From positions 356,205-420,204 of the forward strand of contig NZ_SJPM01000003.1 in assembly GCF_007859915.1 (NCBI RefSeq): a stretch of 64,000 bases of DNA. Direction: 5' to 3'. This document shows, piece after piece, positions 34,230-42,723 of the stretch. Numbering within the stretch: the first letter of the stretch is position 1; each line of letters starts with the position of its first letter. This stretch comes from Neorhodopirellula pilleata. Its GTDB lineage: Bacteria; Planctomycetota; Planctomycetia; Pirellulales; Pirellulaceae. The notes under the pieces were generated by a model. It saw only the letters and a program-made list of their open reading frames with translations, was not told the DNA's origin and did not search any database. The translations under genes were made by a program, and so were the position numbers.

Positions 34230-35555
34230 TTAGTTCTCGAACTCGACGACTTGCAAGTCTTTGCGTGACTCAGCCAATTCGTCGATCACGTCGAACCCGA
34301 TACTCGTGTTGGCGACGTTGAGATACTTCAGTTTTGGCAACGATCCGAGCTTTCGAAATCCGTCATCGGTAAACAACGTTCCGGCCACGTTGAGCCGTTC
34401 CAAATTGGTCAGCTTCATCAGCGTCGGGATCGATTCATCGCCCACGGCGGCCGACTTTAAATCCAGCTCCCGCAGCTTTGTCAGATCACCGAACTGCGAC
34501 ACCGCCGCGTCGTCGGTCTTGGTTTCCCACAGACCCAACAAAGTGAGGTTTTTAAGCTTTCCGATCTTGGCGATGTCTTCGGATTGAACGAGTCGGCATT
34601 CGGCCATGTCCAAGAATTCGATCTGTGGCATGGAGGAAAGCACGTCCATGCCTTTGGCATCGAGCGACGTATCCCGCAATTCGAATCGTGCTAGCTTCGG
34701 ATTGCCTTGAACGTGTGCCAGTCCTTCGCCGGTGACGTCACAACCGCGAACCCGCAAACGCTTGAGATTCTTCAGTCCGGCAAGTTCCTTCATTCCCGCG
34801 TCGTCGACTTTGGAATAATCCGCCTGCAACGATTCGAGCGTGGGCATCTTGCCCAAGACGGCCATGGTCTTGTTGCCGATCGTGGTGCAGTAATTGAAAT
34901 TGATCGATTTCAACTTCAGCGGTGCCAGCTTGACCAGCCCGTCGTCGGTGACCTTGGATTTTTCCAATTGGATGTCTGCAAGCGAAGTCAACTTCACGAG
35001 CGAATCCATCCCCGCATCCCCGATGTTGCTGTTTCGTAAATCGATCGCACGGAGTTTCTTCAGCCCGGTCAAATTCTCAAGGCCCGAATCGGTGACCCCG
35101 GCGCGGCGTAAGAACAACGCTTCGAGCGTGTCGAGTTTGCCAACCGTTTCGAGCGTCTTGTCGCCGATCGCCGAATCGGTGAAATCGAGCCGCTTGATTG
35201 TCTTCAAGTGGATCAAGTTCTCCATCCCCTCGTCGGTGATTCCGGGTCCGTTGAAGTGCGCGACTTCCAAATTCGGAACGCCGTCCAACAGCGGCAACGA
35301 TTTCGCGATGCTGTCGGCACCCGCAGCGGCAAGTTCCACCACCACGCCCGCGTCGTTCTTCGTGAGCGAGAACCCGGCCTCTTCCAACGCCGCCACGTCC
35401 GCCGGATCGTCTTCGGGCAAGGCTACCGCAGCGGGAGACTCGGCGGGCAGCGCCGCTTCGGGCGTCTTGGCGGTCGGCGTGTTCTCTCGGCGGCAACCCA
35501 GCGAAATCAAAAACAGGGTCGACAAAGCAAAAGCAACAGTAAATCGGATTGGCAT
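34230..35555 (-). CDS. Leucine-rich-repeat lipoprotein, 441 aa
   Basis: The start chosen is the ATG at 35555 because it gives a clean lipoprotein signal, MPIRFTVAFALSTLFLISLGC, with a lipobox ending in Cys21; the TTG 24 codons upstream does not. An Ala/Pro/Glu-rich linker precedes about 14 LRRs of 23-25 residues (pattern ITDEGMENLIHLKTIKRLDF, VTDSGLENLTGLKKLRAIDL, and so on) reaching the C terminus. The repeats resemble the planctomycete and eukaryotic cysteine-free LRR type with TDxGL turns. It is expected to be lipid-anchored and to bind another protein, partner unknown. First gene of the operon with the DinB-like and K+ channel genes. Confidence 0.9.
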   Translation of the reverse strand: MPIRFTVAFALSTLFLISLGCRRENTPTAKTPEAALPAESPAAVALPEDDPADVAALEEAGFSLTKNDAGVVVELAAAGADSIAKSLPLLDGVPNLEVAHFNGPGITDEGMENLIHLKTIKRLDFTDSAIGDKTLETVGKLDTLEALFLRRAGVTDSGLENLTGLKKLRAIDLRNSNIGDAGMDSLVKLTSLADIQLEKSKVTDDGLVKLAPLKLKSINFNYCTTIGNKTMAVLGKMPTLESLQADYSKVDDAGMKELAGLKNLKRLRVRGCDVTGEGLAHVQGNPKLARFELRDTSLDAKGMDVLSSMPQIEFLDMAECRLVQSEDIAKIGKLKNLTLLGLWETKTDDAAVSQFGDLTKLRELDLKSAAVGDESIPTLMKLTNLERLNVAGTLFTDDGFRKLGSLPKLKYLNVANTSIGFDVIDELAESRKDLQVVEFEN

Positions 35556-35661
35556 AACGCAGGCGATGGAGGGTCGGAAGATCGGTGGGAAGCCGATTAG
35601 CTTATAATTTGTCGGCAAAATCCGCAACCAACAGATATTGGCCGATGCACCTCACCCACAG

Positions 35662-35688
35662 CCCCTCTCCCCGACGCGGGGCGAGGGG
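35662..35688. repeat. GC-rich hairpin in the LRR/dnaE intergenic region
   Basis: Arms 35662-35673 and 35677-35688 (CCCCTCTCCCCG against CGGGGCGAGGGG) pair with one mismatch around a 3-nt loop. It resembles the CCCTCTCCC/GGGAGAGGG repeat seen in many bacterial genomes. The rest of the 329-bp divergent region (35556-35884) should hold both promoters, but none stands out. Confidence 0.6.
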
Positions 35689-35884
35689 AGCCAGTAATCC
35701 GGAGTTAAAACCTGCCCAATCTGAAGTTTCTGCCCCCCTCTTGAGCAGCCCAGGCCATCACCGAATAGGAAATTGAGATCGGCATTTTGGATTGAATCAA
35801 AAGCCTCCTTCACTCCGCCCACGACCGACGGTTACCTTGAGGAAGTCCGACACACGAACTCGTCCGCGAAGGATCCACTCAGCG

Positions 35885-38800
35885 ATGTCCAACACCATCC
35901 TCGCCCCGGAAATGGAAATTCAGGCCGCAACGGAAATCCCGCCGTTCGTGCACCTTCATTGCCACAGTCACTACAGCTTGCTCGACGGAGCAGGCGACAT
36001 CGGCAAGTTGGTCAAACGGGCCGTCGATCACGGCATGAACGCGCTGGCGCTGACCGATCACGGCAACCTGCACGGGGCGTTGGAGTTCTATCGCAAAGCC
36101 AAAGACGCGGGCATCAACCCGATTATCGGCTACGAAGCCTACATCGCCCCGGGAAGCCGGTTCGACAAGGGCGGTGCGAGTAGCAGCAAAGCGGCCAGCT
36201 ATCACCTAACCCTGCTCGCCCAAAACCGACAAGGCTTTAAAAACCTGATCAAGTTGGCCTCCGCCGCGTCGCTCGAAGGGTTCTACTTCAAGCCGCGGAT
36301 CGACAAAGAGATCTTGGAAAAATACAGCGAAGGAATAGTCTGTCTGTCCGGTTGCGTCAGCAGCGAATTCAGCCGCGCCGTGCTCAAGGGCATCGACACG
36401 GCCGAACACGAAGCCGAAGCCCGCAACATCGCCGGTTGGTTCCACAACGTGTTCGGTGATCGATACTTCATCGAGATCATGAACAACGACGTCGACATCC
36501 AACGACATCAGCTCGAAGGTGCCGTCGAGATCGCCAAACGAATGGGCTTGCCTCTCGTCGCGACGAGTGATTGCCACTACGTCAATCAAGAGGACTCCGA
36601 AGCCCAAGACATCATGTTGTGCATCAACACCGGTCGGTTCCGAACCGACAACACGCGGATGAAGATGGAGAACGACCAGTTCTTCCTCCGCAGCCCGCAG
36701 CAGATGTACGAAAAGTTCCCCGGGCTCGAAGACGCCGTCGCCCGAAGCCAACAGATCGCCGACACGGTCGACATCGAACTGGAGTTCAACAAGTACTTCT
36801 TCCCGAGCTTCCCCTGCCCGGACGAGAAGACGCCACTGCAATACCTACGTGAGCTTTGCGAAAAAGGCCTGATGGAACGTTACGAGGGCGACCCCGAACG
36901 AATCATCGATGGCAAACTGTCCGACGAAGTCATGGCGCGATTGGACCGCGAACTCGACGTGATCGAGAAGCTCGGATATCCGACCTACTTCTTGATCGTG
37001 TGGGACTTCGTCAACCACGCCCGCGACATCGGCATCAGCGCGACCGCACGGGGATCAGGCGTCGGCGCGATCGTTTGTTACGCGTTGTACATGTCGCACG
37101 TATGCCCGCTGCGATACGACCTGCTGTTCGAACGGTTCCTCGATGAATCGCGAACCGAGCCGCCGGACATCGACATCGACTTTGAAAAAGAACGTCGTAT
37201 CGAAGTGATTGACTACGTTAAGGAACGATACGGCAGCGAGATGGTTTGCCAGATCGGAACGTTCGGAACGTTGGCCGCCAAAGCGGCGATCAAGGACACC
37301 GGCCGCGCCCTCGGCATTCCTCTTTCTCGCGTCAACCAGATCACCGAACTGGTTCCCGACGAGCTTAAGATCACGATCGCCAAAGCGCTCGATAAAAGTG
37401 CTGACTTGAAAATGATCTACGACGGCGACCCGGAAATCCGCGAGCTGCTCGACTTGGCGATGAAGATCGAAGGGCTCGCCCGCAACGTCGGCACGCACGC
37501 CGCCGCCGTCGTGATCGCGGACAAACCGTTGACCGAATACGTGCCGCTGGGACGCGTCCCGGGCAAACAAGACGTGATCACGCAGTGGGCGATGGCCGAC
37601 GTTGAGGCGTCCGGGTTGTTGAAGATGGACTTCCTCGGCCTTCGCAACCTGACGATCCTTTCGCGGACCGTCAAATTGGTGGAACAAACCACCGGCGAGA
37701 CGATCGACCCGCTCAAGTTCCCGCTCGACGACAAAGCCAGCTACGCGCTTTTGCAACGTGGCGAAACCAAAGGCGTCTTCCAGCTCGAATCCGGCGGCAT
37801 CCGCGACTTGTTGCAACGGATGAAACCTGACCGGTTCAACGATATCATCGCGACGGCGGCGCTGTACCGTCCTGGACCGCTCGAAGGAGGCATGGTCGAC
37901 GATTACGTCAACATCAAGCACGGCCGTCAACAGCCCGAGTACAAGCACCCCGTGCTCAAGGAAATTTTGGAAGAGACCAACTCCATCATGGTCTACCAAG
38001 AACAAGTGATGCGGATTCTCAATCGCCTCGGCGACGTGCCTCTGGCCAAAGCCTACACGTGCATCAAAGCGATCTCGAAAAAGAAGCAAGCTTTGATCGA
38101 CGCCAACCACGACGTCTTCATCGAAGGCAGCGTCAAGAACGGACTCGCCGCAAGCGACGCCGAAGACATCTGGAACCTGATCGTCAAGTTTGCGGGCTAT
38201 GGTTTCAATAAGTGCGTCGTGGGTGACACGCTTATTGTCGATGCTACGACGGGTGAGCAGACGACCGTCGAAGAGCTGTTCCGATCCAAAAAACCCTTCA
38301 CCATCGAAGCACTTGACGAACATCAAAAATTAGTCCCGCGAAAAGTGACCGATGTGGTGTGGAATGGCGTTCGCGACGTCTTTGAAGTCGTCACGAGAAC
38401 CGGACGCAGGATCGTCGCGACGGCCAATCACCCGCTGAAGACCTATGACGGATGGACCAACGTCGAAGACCTCAACGTGGGAGATCGCGTTGGCGTCGCC
38501 CGCGAGGTATCAATCGAAACAACAGTCAGAAAATTGGTCGCACAGAACCGGGCTATGTCAGGCTTAACTTGGCGAGACCTCGAGCGGGAAAGTGGAGTTT
38601 CAATTCGAGAATTCTGTCGCGTGGGGGAATCTCGCAAGCGAGGTTTTCAACGCTCAACTGTCAATCGATTGGCAAATTTTTTTGATAGTCCTGAACTGGC
38701 GGAAATCGCTCAAAGCGATATTTTTTGGGACGAAATTGTTTCGATCGAGGCGATGGGGAAGGCAGATGTCTACGATTTGACCGTTGATGTCGATCATAAT

Positions 38801-40093
38801 TTTGTCGCCAACGGTTTGATCGTCCACAACTCGCATTCAACCGCGTACGCCCTCGTCGCTTATCAGACCGCTTACCTGAAGGCTCACTATCCGGTCGAGT
38901 TCATGGCGGCTTTGTTGTCGAGCGATATCTCGGGGCGGAACTTCAAACGTAAGGACGCGCTCGTCGAGCACATGGAAGATTGCGAACGGATGAACATCGA
39001 CGTCATCCCACCCGACGTGAATACCTCCGAAGCCGACTTCAGTGTGCTCGACGGAAAGATCCCCTTTGCCCTCTCGGCGATCAAGGCATGCGGCGGGTCG
39101 ACCGCGATCAGCATCGAAACCGAACGCAAGAAAAACGGCCCCTTCAAAGACCTGTTCGATTTCTGCGAACGGGTCGACCCGCACGATTGCAACCGCAGTG
39201 CGATCGAAACGCTCATTAAAGCTGGCGCGTTTGATAGTTTTGGCGCCAAACGCAGCCAACTGACGGTGATGATCGAACGGGCGATGCAGGCCGGAGCGAA
39301 AGTCCAAGCGGATAAGAAAACCGGACAAGCAAGTTTCTTCGACGCGTTCGATGACGACGAAGAGTCCGATGGCGGCAGCGCGGCCACCCCGGCGGTACCG
39401 ATGCCCGATATCGAAGAATGGCCCGACCGTGAAAAATTGCTTTCCGAAAAAGAAGTTTTGGGTTTTTATCTGCACAGCCATCCTCTGGCCGAGTTCGAAC
39501 CCAAACTGGCGACCTTCCGAACGCACACGACGGCGAGCTTAACCGAATGCAAAGACCGCGACGAAGTCGTCGTTGGTGGGATGTTGAGCAGTATCAAATT
39601 GGCACACACCAAGAACCCCAAGCCGGGCGCGCCGAGCAAGTACGCAAATTTTGATTTGGAAGACATGCAGGGCAACGTGCGTTGCATTTGTTGGCCCAAG
39701 CAGTTCGCGGTCTGTGGCGAACGAATACAACCCGACGCGGTCGTTTTGGCCAAATGCAAAGTCGACCGCAGGGGTGGCGGCGACGAAGTGAATCTGATCG
39801 TTGACGACCTCACGCCACTGGACGAACTCGATAGTCGTTACACCCACGGCATGCGAATCCGATTGGACGAAGCCGAACACGATGAAAACACGATCTCGAA
39901 AGTTCGTGAAATCATCCGTGGCTACCCGGGTACAAAAGAACTGCTACTGTCGATGGCACTGCAGGAAGGCGAAACGATCCATTTCAAAGCCAACAAGTTC
40001 CGCGTCGACATCACGCCACAATTACGCGAACGCCTTGACGATCTTCTCGGCAGTGGGCATTACAAGCTGTTGATGAGCAAGCCGCAGAGATAA
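35885..40093 (+). CDS. dnaE: DNA polymerase III alpha subunit with in-frame intein
   Basis: Catalytic subunit of the replicative DNA polymerase. The N-terminal PHP domain opens with HLHCHSHYSLLDGAGD near residue 20 and has LALTDHGNLHGALEFY near residue 55. The polymerase palm has GVGAIVCYALYMSHV and the metal-binding PDIDIDF at residues 427-433. Further on are the fingers (ATAALYRPGPLEGGMVDDYV), the GYGFNK/SHSTAYALVAYQTAYLKAHYP segment split by an intein, and a C-terminal OB-fold (MLSSIKLAHTKNPKPGA). The exteins total 1,196 residues, the usual DnaE length; the precursor is 1,402. The ATG at 35885 is chosen: the TTG at 35792 adds 31 Arg/Pro-rich residues that do not look like DnaE. Both catalytic exteins look intact, so the polymerase should be active after splicing. 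Confidence 0.96.
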   Translation: MSNTILAPEMEIQAATEIPPFVHLHCHSHYSLLDGAGDIGKLVKRAVDHGMNALALTDHGNLHGALEFYRKAKDAGINPIIGYEAYIAPGSRFDKGGASSSKAASYHLTLLAQNRQGFKNLIKLASAASLEGFYFKPRIDKEILEKYSEGIVCLSGCVSSEFSRAVLKGIDTAEHEAEARNIAGWFHNVFGDRYFIEIMNNDVDIQRHQLEGAVEIAKRMGLPLVATSDCHYVNQEDSEAQDIMLCINTGRFRTDNTRMKMENDQFFLRSPQQMYEKFPGLEDAVARSQQIADTVDIELEFNKYFFPSFPCPDEKTPLQYLRELCEKGLMERYEGDPERIIDGKLSDEVMARLDRELDVIEKLGYPTYFLIVWDFVNHARDIGISATARGSGVGAIVCYALYMSHVCPLRYDLLFERFLDESRTEPPDIDIDFEKERRIEVIDYVKERYGSEMVCQIGTFGTLAAKAAIKDTGRALGIPLSRVNQITELVPDELKITIAKALDKSADLKMIYDGDPEIRELLDLAMKIEGLARNVGTHAAAVVIADKPLTEYVPLGRVPGKQDVITQWAMADVEASGLLKMDFLGLRNLTILSRTVKLVEQTTGETIDPLKFPLDDKASYALLQRGETKGVFQLESGGIRDLLQRMKPDRFNDIIATAALYRPGPLEGGMVDDYVNIKHGRQQPEYKHPVLKEILEETNSIMVYQEQVMRILNRLGDVPLAKAYTCIKAISKKKQALIDANHDVFIEGSVKNGLAASDAEDIWNLIVKFAGYGFNKCVVGDTLIVDATTGEQTTVEELFRSKKPFTIEALDEHQKLVPRKVTDVVWNGVRDVFEVVTRTGRRIVATANHPLKTYDGWTNVEDLNVGDRVGVAREVSIETTVRKLVAQNRAMSGLTWRDLERESGVSIREFCRVGESRKRGFQRSTVNRLANFFDSPELAEIAQSDIFWDEIVSIEAMGKADVYDLTVDVDHNFVANGLIVHNSHSTAYALVAYQTAYLKAHYPVEFMAALLSSDISGRNFKRKDALVEHMEDCERMNIDVIPPDVNTSEADFSVLDGKIPFALSAIKACGGSTAISIETERKKNGPFKDLFDFCERVDPHDCNRSAIETLIKAGAFDSFGAKRSQLTVMIERAMQAGAKVQADKKTGQASFFDAFDDDEESDGGSAATPAVPMPDIEEWPDREKLLSEKEVLGFYLHSHPLAEFEPKLATFRTHTTASLTECKDRDEVVVGGMLSSIKLAHTKNPKPGAPSKYANFDLEDMQGNVRCICWPKQFAVCGERIQPDAVVLAKCKVDRRGGGDEVNLIVDDLTPLDELDSRYTHGMRIRLDEAEHDENTISKVREIIRGYPGTKELLLSMALQEGETIHFKANKFRVDITPQLRERLDDLLGSGHYKLLMSKPQR
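38213..38830 (+). other. 206-residue mini-intein in DnaE with helix-turn-helix-like insert
   Basis: Protein splicing element at DnaE residues 777-982, inserted between GYGFNK and SHSTAYAL. All splicing residues are present: C1 at the N terminus (CVVGDTLIVD), block B T70 and H73 (TANH), block F H195 (VYDLTVDVDHNFVA), penultimate H205, terminal N206 and a +1 serine. No LAGLIDADG motif is visible. Between the two Hint halves, residues 116-158 (SGLTWRDLERESGVSIREF...RSTVNRLANFF) look like an XRE-type helix-turn-helix. Local GC is lower than in the exteins: 24/60 at 38641-38700 against 38/60 at 38101-38160, suggesting acquisition from elsewhere. Confidence 0.93.
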
Positions 40094-40544
40094 ACACTCG
40101 TTCGCAAATAACTTACCTGGTTCGTAAATCAGCCGTACCGCGTTAGCTGGCTGTTGATGTAATCGTAACCCGACGCATGACGGGCTGTTGATTTAGTCCT
40201 CATCGTAACCCGAAGCGTAAGCGAGGGATGAGTCAATATCAATTATCCCTCGCTTACGCAGCGGGTTACGAAAAAAGCGCAACTTCAAAACTCACGCTTC
40301 GGGTTACGATTAAATCAACAAGCCCGTGAGCGGGGGATGCCTTGGACTTGCCCGACTTCAACGAATCCCTCGCTCACCGGCGTGTTGATTTAGTCGAACA
40401 CCGAATGACAACCATTAGCCGATGGGCGTTAGCCCCGGTTCGCGTTCGGTTAACCGCCGCTAACGCGGTACGGCTAATTAGATCAACAGCGTATTAGCGA
40501 GTTGCGGCCGATTAGGCAGGTAATGTTCGAACAAGCCCCGAAAC
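40094..40544. other. 451-bp convergent intergenic region rich in repeats
   Basis: The region lies between the convergent dnaE and TpsB gene ends. It is almost entirely composed of GTTGATTTAG-type repeat modules (next feature) plus short inverted pieces (GCTAACGCGGTACGGCTAATTA near 40450). No gene is seen. Confidence 0.65.
40141..40394. repeat. Composite nested-palindrome repeat, locus 3
   Basis: Contains CGGGCTGTTGATTTAGTCCTCATCG (40180), identical to the 26.8 kb locus. A 69-nt hairpin at 40203-40271 is the exact reverse complement of 26883-26951. A partial second hairpin (CTCACGCTTCGGGTTACGA, about 40291-40309) follows, then the closing AAATCAACAAGCCCG (about 40312). A further module ending CGCTCACCGGCGTGTTGATTTAGT (40371-40394) closely matches a segment near 26667. 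The homology with 26.8 kb extends past the 69 nt in inverted orientation (GCGCAACTTCAAAA side). Confidence 0.85.
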
Positions 40545-42329
40545 TCACAAACGCGGTCCGGGAATCCACGTCAGGCCGAAGTGAGCGCGGTCGTTGCGGT
40601 CGGCGGCGTCGACGTCTTCGATTCCGAATCCGTAATCGAAGCGGGCGATCAAACGATCACTGAGTTGATACCTCGCACCGACCCCGGTGCTGAGGGCAAA
40701 CGTGTAGGCATCTTCACCGGCAAACGGATCGGCGATGTAACCGTTTCCGACATCGACAAAGCCATACGCACGCAAGACCTTCGGACTTTCCGGAGTGCCC
40801 CAACGGAAAGTTCTGGGACCGAGCTCAAAATTGGCGATCCAACCGTGGTCGGCATTGAAGGCTCGTTGATCGGTGCCCCGGATCGAATCAAACCCGCCCA
40901 AACCCAACGTCTCGCTGAAGAGCAATCGTTCCGATGCCACTTGCCCCAAGAAACGAGTCGCCAACATCCAATCGTCGGCGATGATCTTTTGCATGTCATA
41001 ACGCAACCGACCATAGACATAGTGCGGCGAAGTTCCCGGCCGGATGGTGTTGAACGCCGTCGTCGTGTGCGAACCGGACGTCCCCCCGGGACCGACGAAA
41101 CCTTCCAGACTAAAGAATCGAAATTGATCCAGGTCCGTCCGCACCAAGTCATCGAAACCCATTCGCAATTGAAACAGATCGGCGGCCGAGTCGGAGATCG
41201 TCGTGCCATCGAACTCGAGGTTGTTGTTGGTCGACTTGAAATCCCAACCGAACGTTCCGTTTCGAAAATGATCCGGTCGCCGCACGAAATGTCGGATCAA
41301 CGTCGAACCCACCTGCCAGCTTTCGCCGTTCTGACCTAAACCGCCGGCCAATTCCGGTACGACACCCGCCCAGCTTCCAAACAGGTTGAACGTGTAGTTG
41401 CGACTGATCGGTTGCGAAACGCTCAGCGAGTGAGCTTGCAGCAATCGAAACTCTTCGTCGGCGGTATATTGATACCCCAGCGTTGCTCCGGTTCCAAGTA
41501 AGTTGCCATACTGAAAACCGGCAAAGAAGCGTCCGTAGTTCAACGTCGACACGCCGGAATCGTCGATACCGGTATAGCCTCGCAGCGGACAAATATCATC
41601 AACCAAAAAACGGATGTCGGTCGTCCCTTCGCAGCTACCCTTCTCAAAGTCCACGCTGACACGGCGGAACGGGCTTTGGTTTAACCAGAACAAATCGTTC
41701 TCAAGATACGGTTCATAGATCCGGTCGCCACGCCGGGTGCAACGAATCCATCGGGCCGTTTCTTCACAACGAAAATGATCACCGCTTTCGACACGAATTC
41801 GCCCCACCCGCGATTCGATCACCACCAAATGCAAGGTTCCCGTCGTGATCCGTTGTTCGGGGATCAACACATCGACGATCGGCAGCTTTCGTTTGCGGTA
41901 AACATCGATGATGTCACGGCTGAGCTGATTGATCCTTCGCAGCGTGATCGGTTGACCGATCTGCGCTTCAATCAAATTGCGTATCTCGGATCGGTAAACC
42001 AACGAATCGCTTGCGACAAAGTCGTAATGAATTCCTGTTAAAGAATCGATCGAATCGTCCGTCGCGATCTTCTCATCGTCGTCGACAATTACGACCGCCT
42101 CAAGAGCACCGACAAGGACGCGATCATCCTGGGATCCCTCGGCGGGTCGCTCGGGGGTGGGAATGTCGACCGGGGCGCGAGGCACCGAGGGAACATCCAG
42201 CGGTTTGTAACGCTCGTAGGCCTGCCCCCATGCGGAAACGCTTGAACAAAACGCAATGCAGAAAGTTAAACCGACCCACGAAAACGTGCGTTTTAGCGCA
42301 CGCGATGCCCCTTCGTTGCCCATTATCAT
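40545..42329 (-). CDS. TpsB/FhaC-type two-partner secretion transporter
   Basis: Outer-membrane 16-strand barrel of the Omp85/TpsB superfamily that exports a TpsA exoprotein. The 594-residue protein has a signal peptide (hydrophobic WVGLTFCIAFCSSVSAWG, cleavage near residue 35), a Pro-rich linker, and periplasmic POTRA domains over about residues 60-210 (GQPITLRRINQLSRDIIDVY; GTLHLVVIESRVGRIRV). A beta-barrel fills the rest, with a loop-6-type motif GGFDSIRGTDQRAF near residue 485 and a final strand HFGLTWIPGPRL. Two Met codons (42329, 42323) are possible starts. It is divergent from the 3,700-residue TpsA gene with 394 bp between them, which strongly suggests they are partners. Confidence 0.93.
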   Translation of the reverse strand: MIMGNEGASRALKRTFSWVGLTFCIAFCSSVSAWGQAYERYKPLDVPSVPRAPVDIPTPERPAEGSQDDRVLVGALEAVVIVDDDEKIATDDSIDSLTGIHYDFVASDSLVYRSEIRNLIEAQIGQPITLRRINQLSRDIIDVYRKRKLPIVDVLIPEQRITTGTLHLVVIESRVGRIRVESGDHFRCEETARWIRCTRRGDRIYEPYLENDLFWLNQSPFRRVSVDFEKGSCEGTTDIRFLVDDICPLRGYTGIDDSGVSTLNYGRFFAGFQYGNLLGTGATLGYQYTADEEFRLLQAHSLSVSQPISRNYTFNLFGSWAGVVPELAGGLGQNGESWQVGSTLIRHFVRRPDHFRNGTFGWDFKSTNNNLEFDGTTISDSAADLFQLRMGFDDLVRTDLDQFRFFSLEGFVGPGGTSGSHTTTAFNTIRPGTSPHYVYGRLRYDMQKIIADDWMLATRFLGQVASERLLFSETLGLGGFDSIRGTDQRAFNADHGWIANFELGPRTFRWGTPESPKVLRAYGFVDVGNGYIADPFAGEDAYTFALSTGVGARYQLSDRLIARFDYGFGIEDVDAADRNDRAHFGLTWIPGPRL

Positions 42330-42723
42330 TCCCAGCCCTGGAACGGAATTTCCTTACGCCCCATCATTCCGAGTACCCCGGAGCGTAAGAAACTCATCGT
42401 CCTTACGACCATGCTGGTAGCGTTGATGTTGCATGGATCGAAACGAATGATCAACAATCAGTTTAATAATAACGCTCTTAACACATGTCGCAACTGTATC
42501 TGCCAACTTGTCACTTAATTACCACGTTGAAGTTCTTCCGGCAAACATTCACTGTCTCTTCACCCGAAGACTCATCCGTAGTCGCTAGCGTCTTCGTGAC
42601 TCGACTAAGCGGCACAGGCAATTCAAAGAACGCAGGCACAACGTTCGGGATCATCGCCAAAGTTTCCAAGGCACGATCTGGATCATCGATCCGATCCTCA
42701 CGATCCCACTCCGGGGCAACAAA
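42330..42723. promoter_or_regulatory. Divergent TpsB/TpsA control region
   Basis: A 394-bp region between two divergent, functionally linked genes must carry both promoters. An AT-rich stretch (42449-42485, containing CAGTTTAATAATAACG) is the most promoter-like part, and CTTACGC/GCGTAAG arms near 42352-42390 could pair. No specific operator could be assigned. Confidence 0.4.

Noticed and set aside
35792..35884. 31-residue N-terminal extension of DnaE from a TTG codon
   Set aside because: The stretch is Arg/Pro/Thr-rich and unlike DnaE; an ATG at 35885 gives a normal N terminus ahead of the PHP domain.
37055..38326. 423-codon minus-strand frame opposite dnaE
   Set aside because: It lies entirely antisense to conserved polymerase sequence and the intein start, has no recognisable motif, and reflects codon bias of the real gene.
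38213..38830. Homing endonuclease inside the intein
   Set aside because: No LAGLIDADG or HNH motif could be found; the insert is only about 60 residues and looks like a helix-turn-helix.
26883..40271. The 27-40 kb segment as a composite transposon
   Set aside because: The bracketing 69-nt hairpins also belong to a repeat family found elsewhere, the interior has housekeeping genes (aroK, dnaE), and no transposase is present.
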